Positions 1 to 8,436 of a DNA stretch of 29,992 nt are shown piece after piece. Positions within the stretch are counted from its first letter, which is position 1, and every line of letters starts with the position of its first letter. The stretch is from contig DIUJ01000007.1 of NCBI GenBank assembly GCA_002422315.1, positions 1 through 29,992 of the forward strand, given 5' to 3'. This DNA is from Bacteroidetes bacterium UBA6161 (lineage in GTDB: Bacteria; Bacteroidota; Bacteroidia; NS11-12g; UBA955). The position numbers were made by a program, and so were the translations under genes. Under the pieces are notes generated by a model, which was not told where the DNA came from, searched no databases, and saw only the letters and a list, made by a program, of their open reading frames with translations.

Positions 1-10
1 CCATCCCGCG
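1..10 (-). tRNA. 5' end of an initiator tRNA-Met copy, cut by window edge
   Basis: On the minus strand these ten bases read CGCGGGATGG, the start of a bacterial initiator tRNA. Nine flanking bases (11-19) are also shared with the copy at 107-125, so the 5' flank was duplicated along with the tRNA start. The body would lie left of the window, so whether it is intact cannot be seen. Confidence 0.45.
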
Positions 11-39
11 ATATAATGTATAATTCTTACGAATTATTA

Positions 40-116
40 CTTGTGTATGAACTCTCGAACCTATGTCCGCCTCAGGCGGATATGAGCCCGACGAGCTACC
101 ACTGCTCCATCCCGCG
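40..116 (-). pseudogene. initiator tRNA-Met (CAT) remnant with palindrome insert
   Basis: Read on the minus strand from 116, the first 36 bases match an initiator tRNA: acceptor strand CGCGGGA, D arm GAGC-AGTGGTA-GCTC, anticodon stem TCGGG and loop with anticodon CAT (ending at 81). The 3' side of the anticodon stem and the variable loop are replaced by the palindrome at 66-80. A T-loop-like GGTTCGAG follows, but no 3' acceptor strand pairs with the 5' one, so this cannot fold into a normal tRNA. I treat it as a broken duplicate. The 5' match is strong from knowledge of the tRNA; the exact 3' limit is uncertain. Confidence 0.7.
66..80. repeat. 15-nt GC-rich palindrome TCCGCCTCAGGCGGA
   Basis: Two 7-bp arms (TCCGCCT and AGGCGGA) around one base form a perfect short hairpin, strikingly GC-rich for this AT-rich window. 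It sits exactly where the initiator tRNA match breaks off. A similar 16-nt palindrome sits in the tRNA-Asn-like copy at 27620-27635. Confidence 0.7.
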
Positions 117-275
117 ATATAATGTTCCGTTATTAAACTAACTTTTTTAAAATATTAGTTCTTTTAAAGGACTGCAAAGATAACATTATTAATTTATTCC
201 AAGCAAGTTTTTTTGAATTTTATTTTCTTTTACATTTTGTGTAGTTTAGCCCCCTCAAACTAGACCTTTCTAAAT

Positions 276-2324
276 ATGAAAAAAAATACCCTTTATGTCT
301 ATGCCTTTGTCGCATTTTCTATTGCCGTAGCTGCTTGTAATCCAAAACAATCGGCTACCACTTCTTCCTCTACCCATTTACATGGGTATGACAAAACAAA
401 CATGATGGAAAATGAAAACCCATGTGATAATTTTTATGATTATGCCGCTGGAAATTGGATGAAAAACAACCCAATCCCTGAGTCAGAAAGCAGATGGGGC
501 ACTTTTAATATCCTAGCTAAACAAAATGAAGATAAAATTGGTGCTATTTTGGAAGAGCTCCTTAAAAGTAAAAACCTTAGCAAAGGCTCTCCAGAGCAAC
601 TTAGTCGCGATTTTTATCTTTCTTATTTAGACTCTACTCAAAGAGAGTTCAATAAGTCTACGCCTATTCTCCCCCTATTTATCATAGTAGATGGCATGGA
701 CAAAAAATCAGAATTTGCCAGTATGGCTTCTTTTCTAAGAAAAAATGGAGCAGGTGGTCTTTTTTCTCATTATGTAACAGTGGATGCGAAGAATAGCGCT
801 ACCAATATTCTTTATTTTTCTCAAGGGGGCCTTAGCTTACCCGACAGAGATTATTATTTAAAATCAGATTCTACCAACCTAAATATTCGTAGCGAGTACG
901 TAAAATATGTATCCAAAATGTTTGGTTTAGCCAATCAAAACAACAGTGATGAGTTAGCCAAAACAATCTTGCAAATAGAAACAAACCTTGCTCAAATATC
1001 GCTAAGTAGAGTAGAACAAAGGGACCCTGAAAAAACCTATAACAAGATGTCTAAATCAGAGTTCACTAAAAACTTTGACTACTTGGATTGGAACAGTATG
1101 TTTAAGGATTTTCCTGCTTTTGAAGAATTGGTTGTTTCTAGCCCTGGGTTTTACAAAAACCTAGGTTCTATAGTAGATAAATATAGCTTAGAGAATTGGA
1201 AAACATATTTTAAATGGCATATTTTGAATAGTTATGCAGGTGTATTAAGTTCGGATTTTGAAAAAGCTTCATTTTATTTCTATTCTACTGTTCTAAGAGG
1301 AACTAAAGTGAGTAAACCTTTAAAGGAAAAAGCTATTGCGTCTGTAAATTCTAACCTAGGGGAATCCTTGGGCCAATTGTTTGTAAAAAAACACTTTAGC
1401 CCCGAATCTAAAGCAACTGTAAGCCATATGGTGGAAGAGCTTAGAACAGCTTTTAAAGAAAGGATAGAATTGCTTGAATGGATGAGCCCAGAGACCAAAA
1501 TAAAAGCACTAGAAAAACTAAAAGCATTTAATTACAAAATTGGCTACCCAGACAAATGGAAGGATTACTCTGATGTGAATATAAATTCTAAAAATTTGGT
1601 ATTTAACATTCAAAATCTTTCGCAAAAGAAATACCAGATGATGCTAGATAAAATAGGCCAACCTGTAGACCCTACAGAATGGGGTATGACACCACAAACA
1701 GTAAATGCATACTACTCTCCTACTAGAAATGAAATTGTTTTTCCTGCTGCTATTTTACAAGCACCTTTCTTTGACCCAAAAGCCGACATGGCTATGAACT
1801 ATGGCGGAATTGGCGCTGTTATTGGCCATGAATTTTCACATGGTTTTGACGACAAAGGAAGCAAATACGATGCAATAGGAAACCTAAACAATTGGTGGAC
1901 CAAAGAAGACAGAATAAATTTTGAAGCCAGAACCAAAAAGATTGTAGAACAATTTAACCGTTTCGAAGTTTTGCCAAGTGTGTTTATCAATGGCGAACTA
2001 ACCCAAGGAGAAAACATTGCAGACCTTGCAGGTTTAACCATGGCTTATTATGCACTCAAAAATGTATATCCAGATAAAGAAAATAAAAAATCTCCAGATG
2101 GTTTTACTTGGGAACAACGCTTTTTCTTAAGCTGGGCTCACGTGTGGGCACAAAATATTTCTGAAAAAGAATTAAGACAGAGGATTATTACAGACCCACA
2201 CTCTCCAGGAGAATACAGAGTAAAAGGCCCACTTAGCAATATGCCCGAGTTTCACAAAGCTTTCGAATGTAAGCCAGCAAATAAACTTTTTGCGCCAGAC
2301 TCCACAAGGGTAATCCTTTGGTAG
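276..2324 (+). CDS. pepO: M13 family metallopeptidase (neprilysin/PepO-like), lipoprotein
   Basis: Zinc endopeptidase of the M13 family, which cleaves small peptides outside the cytoplasm. The start has a lipoprotein signal peptide: charged MKKN, a hydrophobic stretch, and lipobox AVAAC with the lipid Cys at residue 21. The zinc motif HEFSH is at residues 518-522, and the third ligand lies in ENIAD at 579-583, as expected for gluzincins. The C-terminus ends with the Cys...RVxxW pattern typical of M13. Its 682 residues are the normal length. The N-terminal M13 domain begins near residue 45 (PCDNFYDYAAGNW). The gene is monocistronic and its stop directly abuts the stop of the convergent prmC. 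A weak promoter-like TTTG...TACATTTTG lies at about 214-239. The family is certain; the substrate is unknown. Confidence 0.95.
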   Translation: MKKNTLYVYAFVAFSIAVAACNPKQSATTSSSTHLHGYDKTNMMENENPCDNFYDYAAGNWMKNNPIPESESRWGTFNILAKQNEDKIGAILEELLKSKNLSKGSPEQLSRDFYLSYLDSTQREFNKSTPILPLFIIVDGMDKKSEFASMASFLRKNGAGGLFSHYVTVDAKNSATNILYFSQGGLSLPDRDYYLKSDSTNLNIRSEYVKYVSKMFGLANQNNSDELAKTILQIETNLAQISLSRVEQRDPEKTYNKMSKSEFTKNFDYLDWNSMFKDFPAFEELVVSSPGFYKNLGSIVDKYSLENWKTYFKWHILNSYAGVLSSDFEKASFYFYSTVLRGTKVSKPLKEKAIASVNSNLGESLGQLFVKKHFSPESKATVSHMVEELRTAFKERIELLEWMSPETKIKALEKLKAFNYKIGYPDKWKDYSDVNINSKNLVFNIQNLSQKKYQMMLDKIGQPVDPTEWGMTPQTVNAYYSPTRNEIVFPAAILQAPFFDPKADMAMNYGGIGAVIGHEFSHGFDDKGSKYDAIGNLNNWWTKEDRINFEARTKKIVEQFNRFEVLPSVFINGELTQGENIADLAGLTMAYYALKNVYPDKENKKSPDGFTWEQRFFLSWAHVWAQNISEKELRQRIITDPHSPGEYRVKGPLSNMPEFHKAFECKPANKLFAPDSTRVILW

Positions 2325-3191
2325 TTAATTCTTAATTGCTCTCCAAAATCTTAATTTGCCTTGCATGTCTTCCAAAAAAGAGTGTTCAAACTCCGGGAAC
2401 TCATGCAAGGCAAATTCTTTTAAAGAAGAAACAAACAGAGGGTTTATTTCTGCCCATAATTCACCTTTTTTTACAAGCTGTGTTTTAGCCTGCCAAATTA
2501 GTTTTTTATAAAACAATAACACATCGGAATCAGGAGCAAAAAGCGCCATTGTAGGTTCAAAATCTAATACAGAAGCATGCATTTCTTGTGCTTCCGAAAC
2601 ATGTATATACGGCGGGTTAGAAACAATTAAATCAAAATCAGTTTCCTTGCTTAGGTATTCATTTCCTAGCAAATCATGCTTGAATATTTGTGGCTTATGC
2701 TCTTCATTGCAATTTAAATCTATGTTTTCTTGGGCAGTTTGCATTGCCTTATCCGACCAATCGCTTGCAAGTATAGTAGCATTTTTGTTAGCCTTATGTA
2801 AGGCAATTGCAATACAGGCGCCCCCTGTACAAAAATCAATTGCTTTTTTAAATTGTGATTTATGCTTAATTGCTAATTCTACCAACTCTTCGGTTTCGGG
2901 CCTTGGAATAAGAACATAAGGATTTACCTTTAACTTAAAATCTCTAAAATAGGCATATCCTAAAACATGCTGAAGGGGTTCTCCTAGGATTAATCTCTTT
3001 ATTTTTAACTGGAGCAAATTCCATTTTTCTATGTCAAATTCAAAATCTTCCCTCCAAAATAGTTTGGATTTAGATTCCCCTGTTTCTTCTTCAATCAATA
3101 TTTTTGCAATACTCTCTTTTTCTTCAATCCCGTTTAACAACTGGAGAACAGATCCGTATAAATTTTTCCAAGAATCAGGTAGGGGATGCAT
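2325..3191 (-). CDS. prmC: Release factor N5-glutamine methyltransferase PrmC
   Basis: S-adenosylmethionine-dependent enzyme that methylates the Gln of the GGQ motif in release factors RF1 and RF2, aiding translation termination in the cytoplasm. Visible signatures are RPET at residues 97-100, the SAM-binding loop CTGGACI at 121-127 (a variant of GTGSGCI), and the catalytic SNPPY at 191-195, specific for N-methylation of Gln. At 288 aa it has the usual length, with a helical N-terminal substrate domain (about 1-90). It is the last gene of the apparent feoA-feoB-prmC run: its ATG shares one base with the feoB stop (TAATG), so translation is probably coupled to feoB. It is convergent with the M13 peptidase with no gap. 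Confidence 0.95.
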   Translation of the reverse strand: MHPLPDSWKNLYGSVLQLLNGIEEKESIAKILIEEETGESKSKLFWREDFEFDIEKWNLLQLKIKRLILGEPLQHVLGYAYFRDFKLKVNPYVLIPRPETEELVELAIKHKSQFKKAIDFCTGGACIAIALHKANKNATILASDWSDKAMQTAQENIDLNCNEEHKPQIFKHDLLGNEYLSKETDFDLIVSNPPYIHVSEAQEMHASVLDFEPTMALFAPDSDVLLFYKKLIWQAKTQLVKKGELWAEINPLFVSSLKEFALHEFPEFEHSFLEDMQGKLRFWRAIKN

Positions 3192-5197
3192 TAGCTTAAG
3201 ATTTGAAAGGCGATAAAACTAAGCAAGTATGCTGTGCCCGTCATACTTAGCAATTGTACTATTGGCCATTTAATTGAATTAGTTTCCTTATATACAATTG
3301 CTAATGTACTCATACACTGCATTGCAAATGCATAAAAAATCATTAAAGAAACCAATACAGCTATGGTATAAATTGGCTTCCCTGTTTTAGGGTCTTTTTC
3401 ACTTCTTAATTTTTCCCTTAAACCTACCCCCTCGGGGTCATTGGCTACACCATATATAACAGACATTGTACCTACAAAAACCTCCCTTGCAGCAAAGCTT
3501 GTAAGCAATGCTATACCAATTTTCCAATCGTAGCCTAGTGGAGTAATTGTTGGTTCTATCGTTTTCCCAAATTTGCCTATATAGCTAGTTTCTAACATTT
3601 GTTTGGAAAAAAAAGCCTCCTCCTCTTCTGTTGCATTTGTGTTTGCCTCAAACTCTGTTTTTAGTTTATCTCGTTGGGTTTGGTTGGGTCCGTACTCCAT
3701 TAAAAAAAAGAGTAAAATAGATACCGTCAAAATAACCTTCCCTGCGCCCATCAAAAAAGACATAGCCTTGGTATATAAAGTAACAAAAAGTGCTTGCCAA
3801 CGAGGAGGCTTAAGTTCTGGCACTTCCATTATAAAAAAATCCTTGACCTTGCTTTTCACAAAAACATTGAATACCAAAGAAAAAAGCAGTGCGGATACAA
3901 AACCAAGAATATACATCCCCATAAGTATAAGCCCTCCTGTATGAAAAACACCTATTTTATGTTGAGGAGAAACCAATAAAGAGATTAACAAAGTGTATAC
4001 CGGCAACCTAGCAGAGCAACTCATTAGCGGAGTAACAAGAATTGTAATAAGCTTTTCTTTTTTATTTTCTATACTTCTGGCGGCCATAATTGAAGGAATA
4101 GCGCATGCCATACCTCCTACTAGAGGAATAACAGATTTTCCATTCAAGCCAAACCTACGCATAAACCTATCCGAAAGAAAACTCACCCTGGTCATGTAGC
4201 CTGTTTCTTCCATTAGCCCTATAAAAAAGAATAAGATTATTATTTGCGGCAAAAAAACCACAATACCCGCCAAGCCAGAAACAACCCCATTTACAAGAAT
4301 ATCTCTAAACCATCCACTTGGCATATTGCTTTGTAAAACATATCCTAACTGACTAAAAAACCATTCGATAGCCTGCATAGGCCATTCGGCTAAATAAAAA
4401 ACTGCTTGAAATACAATAAATAATATAGTAAACATAGATGCAAGACCCCATATAGGATGTAGCAATACCAAGTCTAGTTTGTGTAGAAATGTAGCTGGAA
4501 CCGAATGTATTTTCCTTACTTTCTGAATAATTTCTTGAATATGTGCTTTTCTACAGATAGACTCTTGCAGCCAATGTGCTTTCCCTGTTTCGTCATCTGG
4601 ATTTTCTAGCGTACTATTAATTCTTTTGCGATAGTTTTCTACCTGAGAATGATTAAGTGGTGTTTTCTCTGCACTCCCCCAAAAGATACTTTGGGTCACC
4701 CTTTCAAGCTTATACATTGTTTCTTTAAGCTTTTCTATTCCTGTATTGTTTCTTGCACTTGTAGTAACCACCAATACTCCGAGTTCCCTTGACAATGCAT
4801 CTACATCCAGTACAATGCCTTTGCTTTTTGCCAAGTCAAACATATTTAAAACAAGAATTGTAGGAAGTCCTAAATCAGAGATTTGTGCAAAATAGGACAG
4901 ATTGGATTCTAACCTTGTGGCATCTGCCACAAATACAACCGCTGCATTCTCCGCTTTTAATAGTTCTAAAGAAGCTACCCTTTCGTCTTCAGATTTAGCC
5001 GACATACTATAGGAGCCTGGCAAGTCAATTAAATTAAAACTCTTGCCATTAAGCTTAAGCCTGCCTGTAACTTTTTCTACGGTAGTACCCGGTATGTTAG
5101 ATATTTTTTGGTTTAAACCTGCCAATAAATTGAACAGAGAGGATTTTCCACAATTAGGATTTCCTGCAAGGTAAATAGTTTGTATAGCTGTTTCCAA
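3191..5197 (-). CDS. feoB: Ferrous iron transporter FeoB (TTG start)
   Basis: Inner-membrane Fe(II) uptake protein with an N-terminal GTPase. The G motifs are G1 GNPNCGKS (12-19), G2 PGTT (36-39), G3 DLPG (58-61), G4 NMFD (118-121) and G5 SAR (147-149). The membrane part contains the gate motifs GGMACAIPS (361-369) and LMSCSARLPVY (391-401) with their conserved cysteines. At 668 aa it is on the short side for FeoB but complete. The start codon is TTG: an in-frame TAA lies four codons upstream and G1 already begins at residue 12, so no ATG is possible. The gene follows feoA with four bases between them and overlaps prmC by one base. Confidence 0.95.
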   Translation of the reverse strand: METAIQTIYLAGNPNCGKSSLFNLLAGLNQKISNIPGTTVEKVTGRLKLNGKSFNLIDLPGSYSMSAKSEDERVASLELLKAENAAVVFVADATRLESNLSYFAQISDLGLPTILVLNMFDLAKSKGIVLDVDALSRELGVLVVTTSARNNTGIEKLKETMYKLERVTQSIFWGSAEKTPLNHSQVENYRKRINSTLENPDDETGKAHWLQESICRKAHIQEIIQKVRKIHSVPATFLHKLDLVLLHPIWGLASMFTILFIVFQAVFYLAEWPMQAIEWFFSQLGYVLQSNMPSGWFRDILVNGVVSGLAGIVVFLPQIIILFFFIGLMEETGYMTRVSFLSDRFMRRFGLNGKSVIPLVGGMACAIPSIMAARSIENKKEKLITILVTPLMSCSARLPVYTLLISLLVSPQHKIGVFHTGGLILMGMYILGFVSALLFSLVFNVFVKSKVKDFFIMEVPELKPPRWQALFVTLYTKAMSFLMGAGKVILTVSILLFFLMEYGPNQTQRDKLKTEFEANTNATEEEEAFFSKQMLETSYIGKFGKTIEPTITPLGYDWKIGIALLTSFAAREVFVGTMSVIYGVANDPEGVGLREKLRSEKDPKTGKPIYTIAVLVSLMIFYAFAMQCMSTLAIVYKETNSIKWPIVQLLSMTGTAYLLSFIAFQILS

Positions 5198-5201
5198 TTG
5201 C

Positions 5202-5429
5202 TTATTTTACTGGTTTAACAAACAATAGCTTAGCTTCTTTTTTGCGCAATAAGATATTGGTGTTGGCCCCGGAAATTATTACAGGGTCGCCACTTCTCAT
5301 CGAACTTTTCATTTGAATCTCAGACCCTTTGGCTATACCAAACTCCAAAAGTTTAAGAACCAAATCTTCCTGCATTACCTCTTCCAGTACTAAAGGAGTT
5401 TCGGGTTTGTAGTCAAATACTGTTTTCAT
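5202..5429 (-). CDS. feoA: FeoA, SH3-like ferrous iron transport accessory protein
   Basis: Small cytoplasmic partner of FeoB. Its 75 residues match a single FeoA domain, with a strand-rich SH3-like pattern (LLEFGIAKGSEIQMKSSMRSGDPVIISG) and the closing strand typical of the family. It lies just upstream of feoB. The ATG at 5429 is the only reasonable start. It is 37 bases downstream of the glycosyltransferase gene, so it may be expressed from the same transcript. No Fur box could be recognised in the short gap. Its position and fit to the family make the call safe. Confidence 0.9.
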   Translation of the reverse strand: MKTVFDYKPETPLVLEEVMQEDLVLKLLEFGIAKGSEIQMKSSMRSGDPVIISGANTNILLRKKEAKLLFVKPVK

Positions 5430-5466
5430 ATTGCAAATATAAAGTTAAGATATGCTAAAGTAATAG

Positions 5467-6225
5467 CTATTTCGACAAGGTTTTCTTTTTGATTGCTTTA
5501 GAATATTTTATAAAAACTTCTTGGGTATTGTAGTAGGCAATTGCAACTCCTTCCAAGCCGTCCAAAAAACCTCTTTTAAAAACATAGCCTTTTACAAAAC
5601 GTATGATAGGTGAAAAAAACAACCCTATTACAAGCTTCAACCAACTCTTGCCCACTAAACTCTGGGCTGCCAATTCCCCATATTTCTGCGCCTTATGCTT
5701 TAACCCATTGATTTCCTTATAACTGTAATGAAGCAATTCCCCATTTAAAAGATCGGGTTTGATTCCTTCCGTACTTAACTTCTCATGAACCAAAGATCCC
5801 GACCATTTGGCTTTTGCCTTGTCAAATAATCTCGGCTTTGTATCGGGATTCCAATTACCAAATAAAATCGGTTTTTGTCCAATAAAATTACGTCTTAAAA
5901 AAGCGTATACTGGATACATTTCATCCTTGTTTTTCTCTTTTAAAATAGACTCTATTAGCTTTGTATCCATTCTTTCATCTGCATCTAAAAACAAAACCCA
6001 ATTTTCGGCAACTTGCTCCATGGCATAATTCCTAGCCTCTACCCAATTGGTCCATGGTCGCTTTACCACCTTTGCACCTAATTCAAGGGCATAGCTTTCC
6101 GTTTTGTCAGTACTAAAACTATCTAGAATAAATATAGAATCTGCTACCTTTTTTAAATTTAAGATAGCATCTTGAATGTTGTTCTCCTCGTTGTAAGTAA
6201 GAATTATTCCACAAATAGAATGCAT
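5467..6225 (-). CDS. Family 2 glycosyltransferase, WaaE/KdtX-like
   Basis: GT-A fold glycosyltransferase that probably adds a sugar to lipopolysaccharide core or another envelope glycan at the inner membrane. Seen: the nucleotide-sugar-binding start GIILTYNEEN near residues 5-14, the metal-binding DAD at 81-83 (LFLDADER), and the WaaE/KdtX-type stretch NFIGQKPILFGNWNPDTKPR followed by WSGSLVHEKL. A hydrophobic stretch near the C-terminus (LKLVIGLFFSPIIRF) may touch the membrane. I chose the ATG at 6225: the Rossmann strand then starts at residue 5, as in relatives. A GTG at 6246 would add seven residues and overlap the upstream gene by eight bases. The sugar is unknown. Confidence 0.85.
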   Translation of the reverse strand: MHSICGIILTYNEENNIQDAILNLKKVADSIFILDSFSTDKTESYALELGAKVVKRPWTNWVEARNYAMEQVAENWVLFLDADERMDTKLIESILKEKNKDEMYPVYAFLRRNFIGQKPILFGNWNPDTKPRLFDKAKAKWSGSLVHEKLSTEGIKPDLLNGELLHYSYKEINGLKHKAQKYGELAAQSLVGKSWLKLVIGLFFSPIIRFVKGYVFKRGFLDGLEGVAIAYYNTQEVFIKYSKAIKKKTLSK

Positions 6226-6238
6226 AGAGAGAGTGTTA

Positions 6239-6817
6239 TTAATCACGAATGGTAAAAACGTAAAGTAATTTATTACGCAACTCTTTGGTTTTAACTTCCG
6301 TTTTTATAATGTTGTCCATGGGCCCAAGTGCTTGGCCATTCATTTCCTTTTTCATTTGTGACTCCCTTATTAAAAGTATTAAAACATTAGATGCCAAAAT
6401 CTTACGTATATCTTGGTACCTATGGTCAAAAATGCAACTTTTCGAACTCAAATTCAAGTCTGTACAAGAACTTAGTAAAGGAGTTTCAGAGTTTGGATCA
6501 TTTACTGTTACAAGCAAGCCATTATCGTCGAGTAAATCCGTTAAAAAACTGTCGTAACAAATAATATTTTTCCAATTCTGTTCTTCCATCAATGCCTTTA
6601 GCTGAAGCACGAACTCAAATTTATTGGAACAAGCAGAGAAAAACACATTTTCATAAGCTGCCATATCTACAATATACTTCTCAATGGCATCCTGTGGATT
6701 TAGTAACTTAATTATCGGACTGTCCAAGTCCAATTTTTGAAAACTATTTTGAACGGGGACAACCAATCCTTTGCGAACATTTTTAAGTATCTTTTCTTTG
6801 GGGATTATCTCTGACAT
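6239..6817 (-). CDS. Divergent LUD-domain-like protein (LutC/YkgG-like)
   Basis: A 192-aa protein starting at the ATG at 6817 (a TTG 18 codons earlier is less likely). The opening SEIIPKEKILKNVRKGL resembles the KEKIL..IR.AL start of LutC/YkgG proteins, and YENVFFSACSNKFEFVLQL resembles the helix that precedes the Rossmann-like LUD core in small Bacteroidota LUD proteins. The usual glycine-rich LUD motif is not evident, so the assignment is tentative. LUD proteins of this type are linked to lactate oxidation or NADH-level redox functions; whether this one keeps such a role is unknown. It is the first gene of the minus-strand run leading into the glycosyltransferase and feoAB. Confidence 0.5.
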   Translation of the reverse strand: MSEIIPKEKILKNVRKGLVVPVQNSFQKLDLDSPIIKLLNPQDAIEKYIVDMAAYENVFFSACSNKFEFVLQLKALMEEQNWKNIICYDSFLTDLLDDNGLLVTVNDPNSETPLLSSCTDLNLSSKSCIFDHRYQDIRKILASNVLILLIRESQMKKEMNGQALGPMDNIIKTEVKTKELRNKLLYVFTIRD

Positions 6818-7052
6818 AATACCCTTCAAAAGAACAAAAAATAACTGAATTAAAAAACTTTGACTACCCAATGAAGTAAATTGATGGCAAGAGAAAACTA
6901 ATTTTCAAGTAATTTGAAAGATTATACTGAAATCAACCTCAAAACAACTGCATATATAAAAACATATTCCACAAACAATCAATTAGATAATGAATCAAAA
7001 ACAACTAGTTTGAAAATAAAACCGAAAAATGTAAAACTTAGTCAAACGATTT

Positions 7053-7083
7053 TTTGTAAATCCATTGTTTTTAAATAGGTTTG
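7053..7083 (+). promoter_or_regulatory. Bacteroidota-type promoter of the E2 gene
   Basis: TTTG at 7053-7056, a 19-base spacer, and TAGGTTTG at 7076-7083 match the Bacteroidota -33 (TTTG) and -7 (TAnnTTTG) elements exactly. Transcription should start near 7088, giving a leader of about 20 bases before the ATG at 7109. Confidence 0.65.
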
Positions 7084-7108
7084 CCAAACCAATTTTTAAA
7101 AGAGTAAA

Positions 7109-8356
7109 ATGGCTAAAATAATAACCCTGAATAAAATGACAGACACCATGAGTGAAGGTGTTTTGGTAAAATGGACGGTTAAAAAAGGAGACGAGGTTAA
7201 ATCTGGCGATATACTTGCAGAAGTAGAAACCGACAAAGCCACTATGGATTTAGAGAACTTTGAAAAAGGAACCATCTTGGAACTTTTAGCAGAGGAAGGG
7301 CTTTCTCTTCCCGTAAATTCTCCCATTGCGATTATAGGGAAAGTAGGCGAAGACATAAGTGCTTTAATTGCAGAAGCCAAAAGCGGCTCCAACAATAGCA
7401 ATACTTCTCCAATTGAAACTACAGAAAAGGAAGCAGAAACGAATGTAATTTCGCAAGAAACTTCCAATCCAATACAAAATACTGCAACCAATTCCAATAC
7501 AGAGAACGGAAGAATCAAAATTTCTCCATTAGCTAAAAAACTAGCTGGCGACAAGGGAATTGATATCCAATCCATAAATGGAAGCGGCGAAGGTGGTAGG
7601 ATTGTAAAAAAAGATGTAGAAAACTATAGCCCAGCATCAAAAGCAACTGTTGCCCAAACTTCCTCTTTCGGGGTGGAGAGTTTCTCTGAGGTACCTGTTT
7701 CCCAAATGCGTAAAACCATTGCAAACAGACTTGCAGAAAGCAAATTTAGTGCACCTCATTTCTATCTTACTATGGAGATTGAGATGAATAGATTACTCGA
7801 AGCAAGAGAAAGAATAAATGCAAATGGTGAGCATAAAATATCTGTAAACGATATGATAGTAAAAGCTTCTGCGATGGCGTTAATCCAAAATCCTGCGGTT
7901 AATTCTTCTTGGCTAGGCGACAAAATAAGATACAACAACCACGTTCACATCGGGGTTGCTGTAGCGGTAGACGAAGGCCTACTAGTTCCGGTGGTAAGGT
8001 TTGCAAACCACAAATCTCTTTCTGCAATAAGCGCAGAAGTAAAAGACTTTGGCAAAAAAGCTAGAGACAAAAAACTACAACCCGCAGATTGGCAAGGCAA
8101 TACTTTTACCATTTCTAATTTAGGAATGTTTGGAATAGAGGAATTTACTGCAATAATAAATCCTCCCGACGCTTGTATACTTGCTGTAGGCTCTGTAAAA
8201 GAAGTTCTTGCCCTAAACAATGGCGACATAGAAGTTAAAAAAGTAATGAAAGTAACCCTAAGTTGCGACCATAGAGTGGTGGATGGAGTTGTAGGAAGTA
8301 AATTCTTGCAAACTCTTAAATCCTATTTGGAAGACCCTATTAAAATGTTGGTATAA
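7109..8356 (+). CDS. pdhC: Dihydrolipoamide acetyltransferase (E2) of pyruvate dehydrogenase
   Basis: Core subunit of a 2-oxo acid dehydrogenase, most likely pyruvate dehydrogenase: it carries the acetyl group on lipoate and transfers it to CoA. Domains: one lipoyl domain (about 1-85) with the lipoylated lysine K43 in ETDKATMDLE; a Ser/Asn/Thr/Glu-rich linker (90-133); the peripheral E1/E3-binding domain (135-173, ISPLAKKLA...GGRIVKKDV); and the catalytic domain (about 190-415) with DHRVVDG (H388, D392). At 415 aa it has the typical length for a single-lipoyl E2. No E1 or E3 gene lies nearby, so the complex is encoded at separate loci. It has its own promoter and a strong downstream terminator. 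A branched-chain or 2-oxoglutarate E2 is less likely. Confidence 0.92.
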   Translation: MAKIITLNKMTDTMSEGVLVKWTVKKGDEVKSGDILAEVETDKATMDLENFEKGTILELLAEEGLSLPVNSPIAIIGKVGEDISALIAEAKSGSNNSNTSPIETTEKEAETNVISQETSNPIQNTATNSNTENGRIKISPLAKKLAGDKGIDIQSINGSGEGGRIVKKDVENYSPASKATVAQTSSFGVESFSEVPVSQMRKTIANRLAESKFSAPHFYLTMEIEMNRLLEARERINANGEHKISVNDMIVKASAMALIQNPAVNSSWLGDKIRYNNHVHIGVAVAVDEGLLVPVVRFANHKSLSAISAEVKDFGKKARDKKLQPADWQGNTFTISNLGMFGIEEFTAIINPPDACILAVGSVKEVLALNNGDIEVKKVMKVTLSCDHRVVDGVVGSKFLQTLKSYLEDPIKMLV

Positions 8357-8384
8357 GCTCCCAACTGACAATATACCTATAAAT

Positions 8385-8418
8385 AAAAAAGGCTGCTTTA
8401 TACAAAGCAGCCTTTTTT
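8385..8418. terminator. Bidirectional intrinsic terminator
   Basis: Perfect 15-bp stem (arms 8385-8399 and 8404-8418, core GGCTGC) with a four-base loop. It is flanked by A-run and T-run, so it works in both directions, between the E2 gene and the convergent barrel gene. Confidence 0.9.
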
Positions 8419-8436
8419 ATTTGTGCATATTTGGGG

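Noticed and set aside
1280..2041. Reverse-strand open frames inside the M13 peptidase gene
   Set aside because: They lie wholly within a well-supported gene and show no family features.
5430..5466. Fur box or riboswitch before feoA
   Set aside because: The 37-base gap holds no recognisable palindrome or structured leader.
6818..6871. Longer N-terminus of the LUD-like protein from a TTG
   Set aside because: The extra 18 residues are hydrophobic and not family-like, while the ATG at 6817 gives the usual KEKIL start.
7096..8229. Reverse-strand open frames inside the E2 gene
   Set aside because: Shadows of codon bias in the E2 gene; composition is Ser/Leu-rich without motifs.
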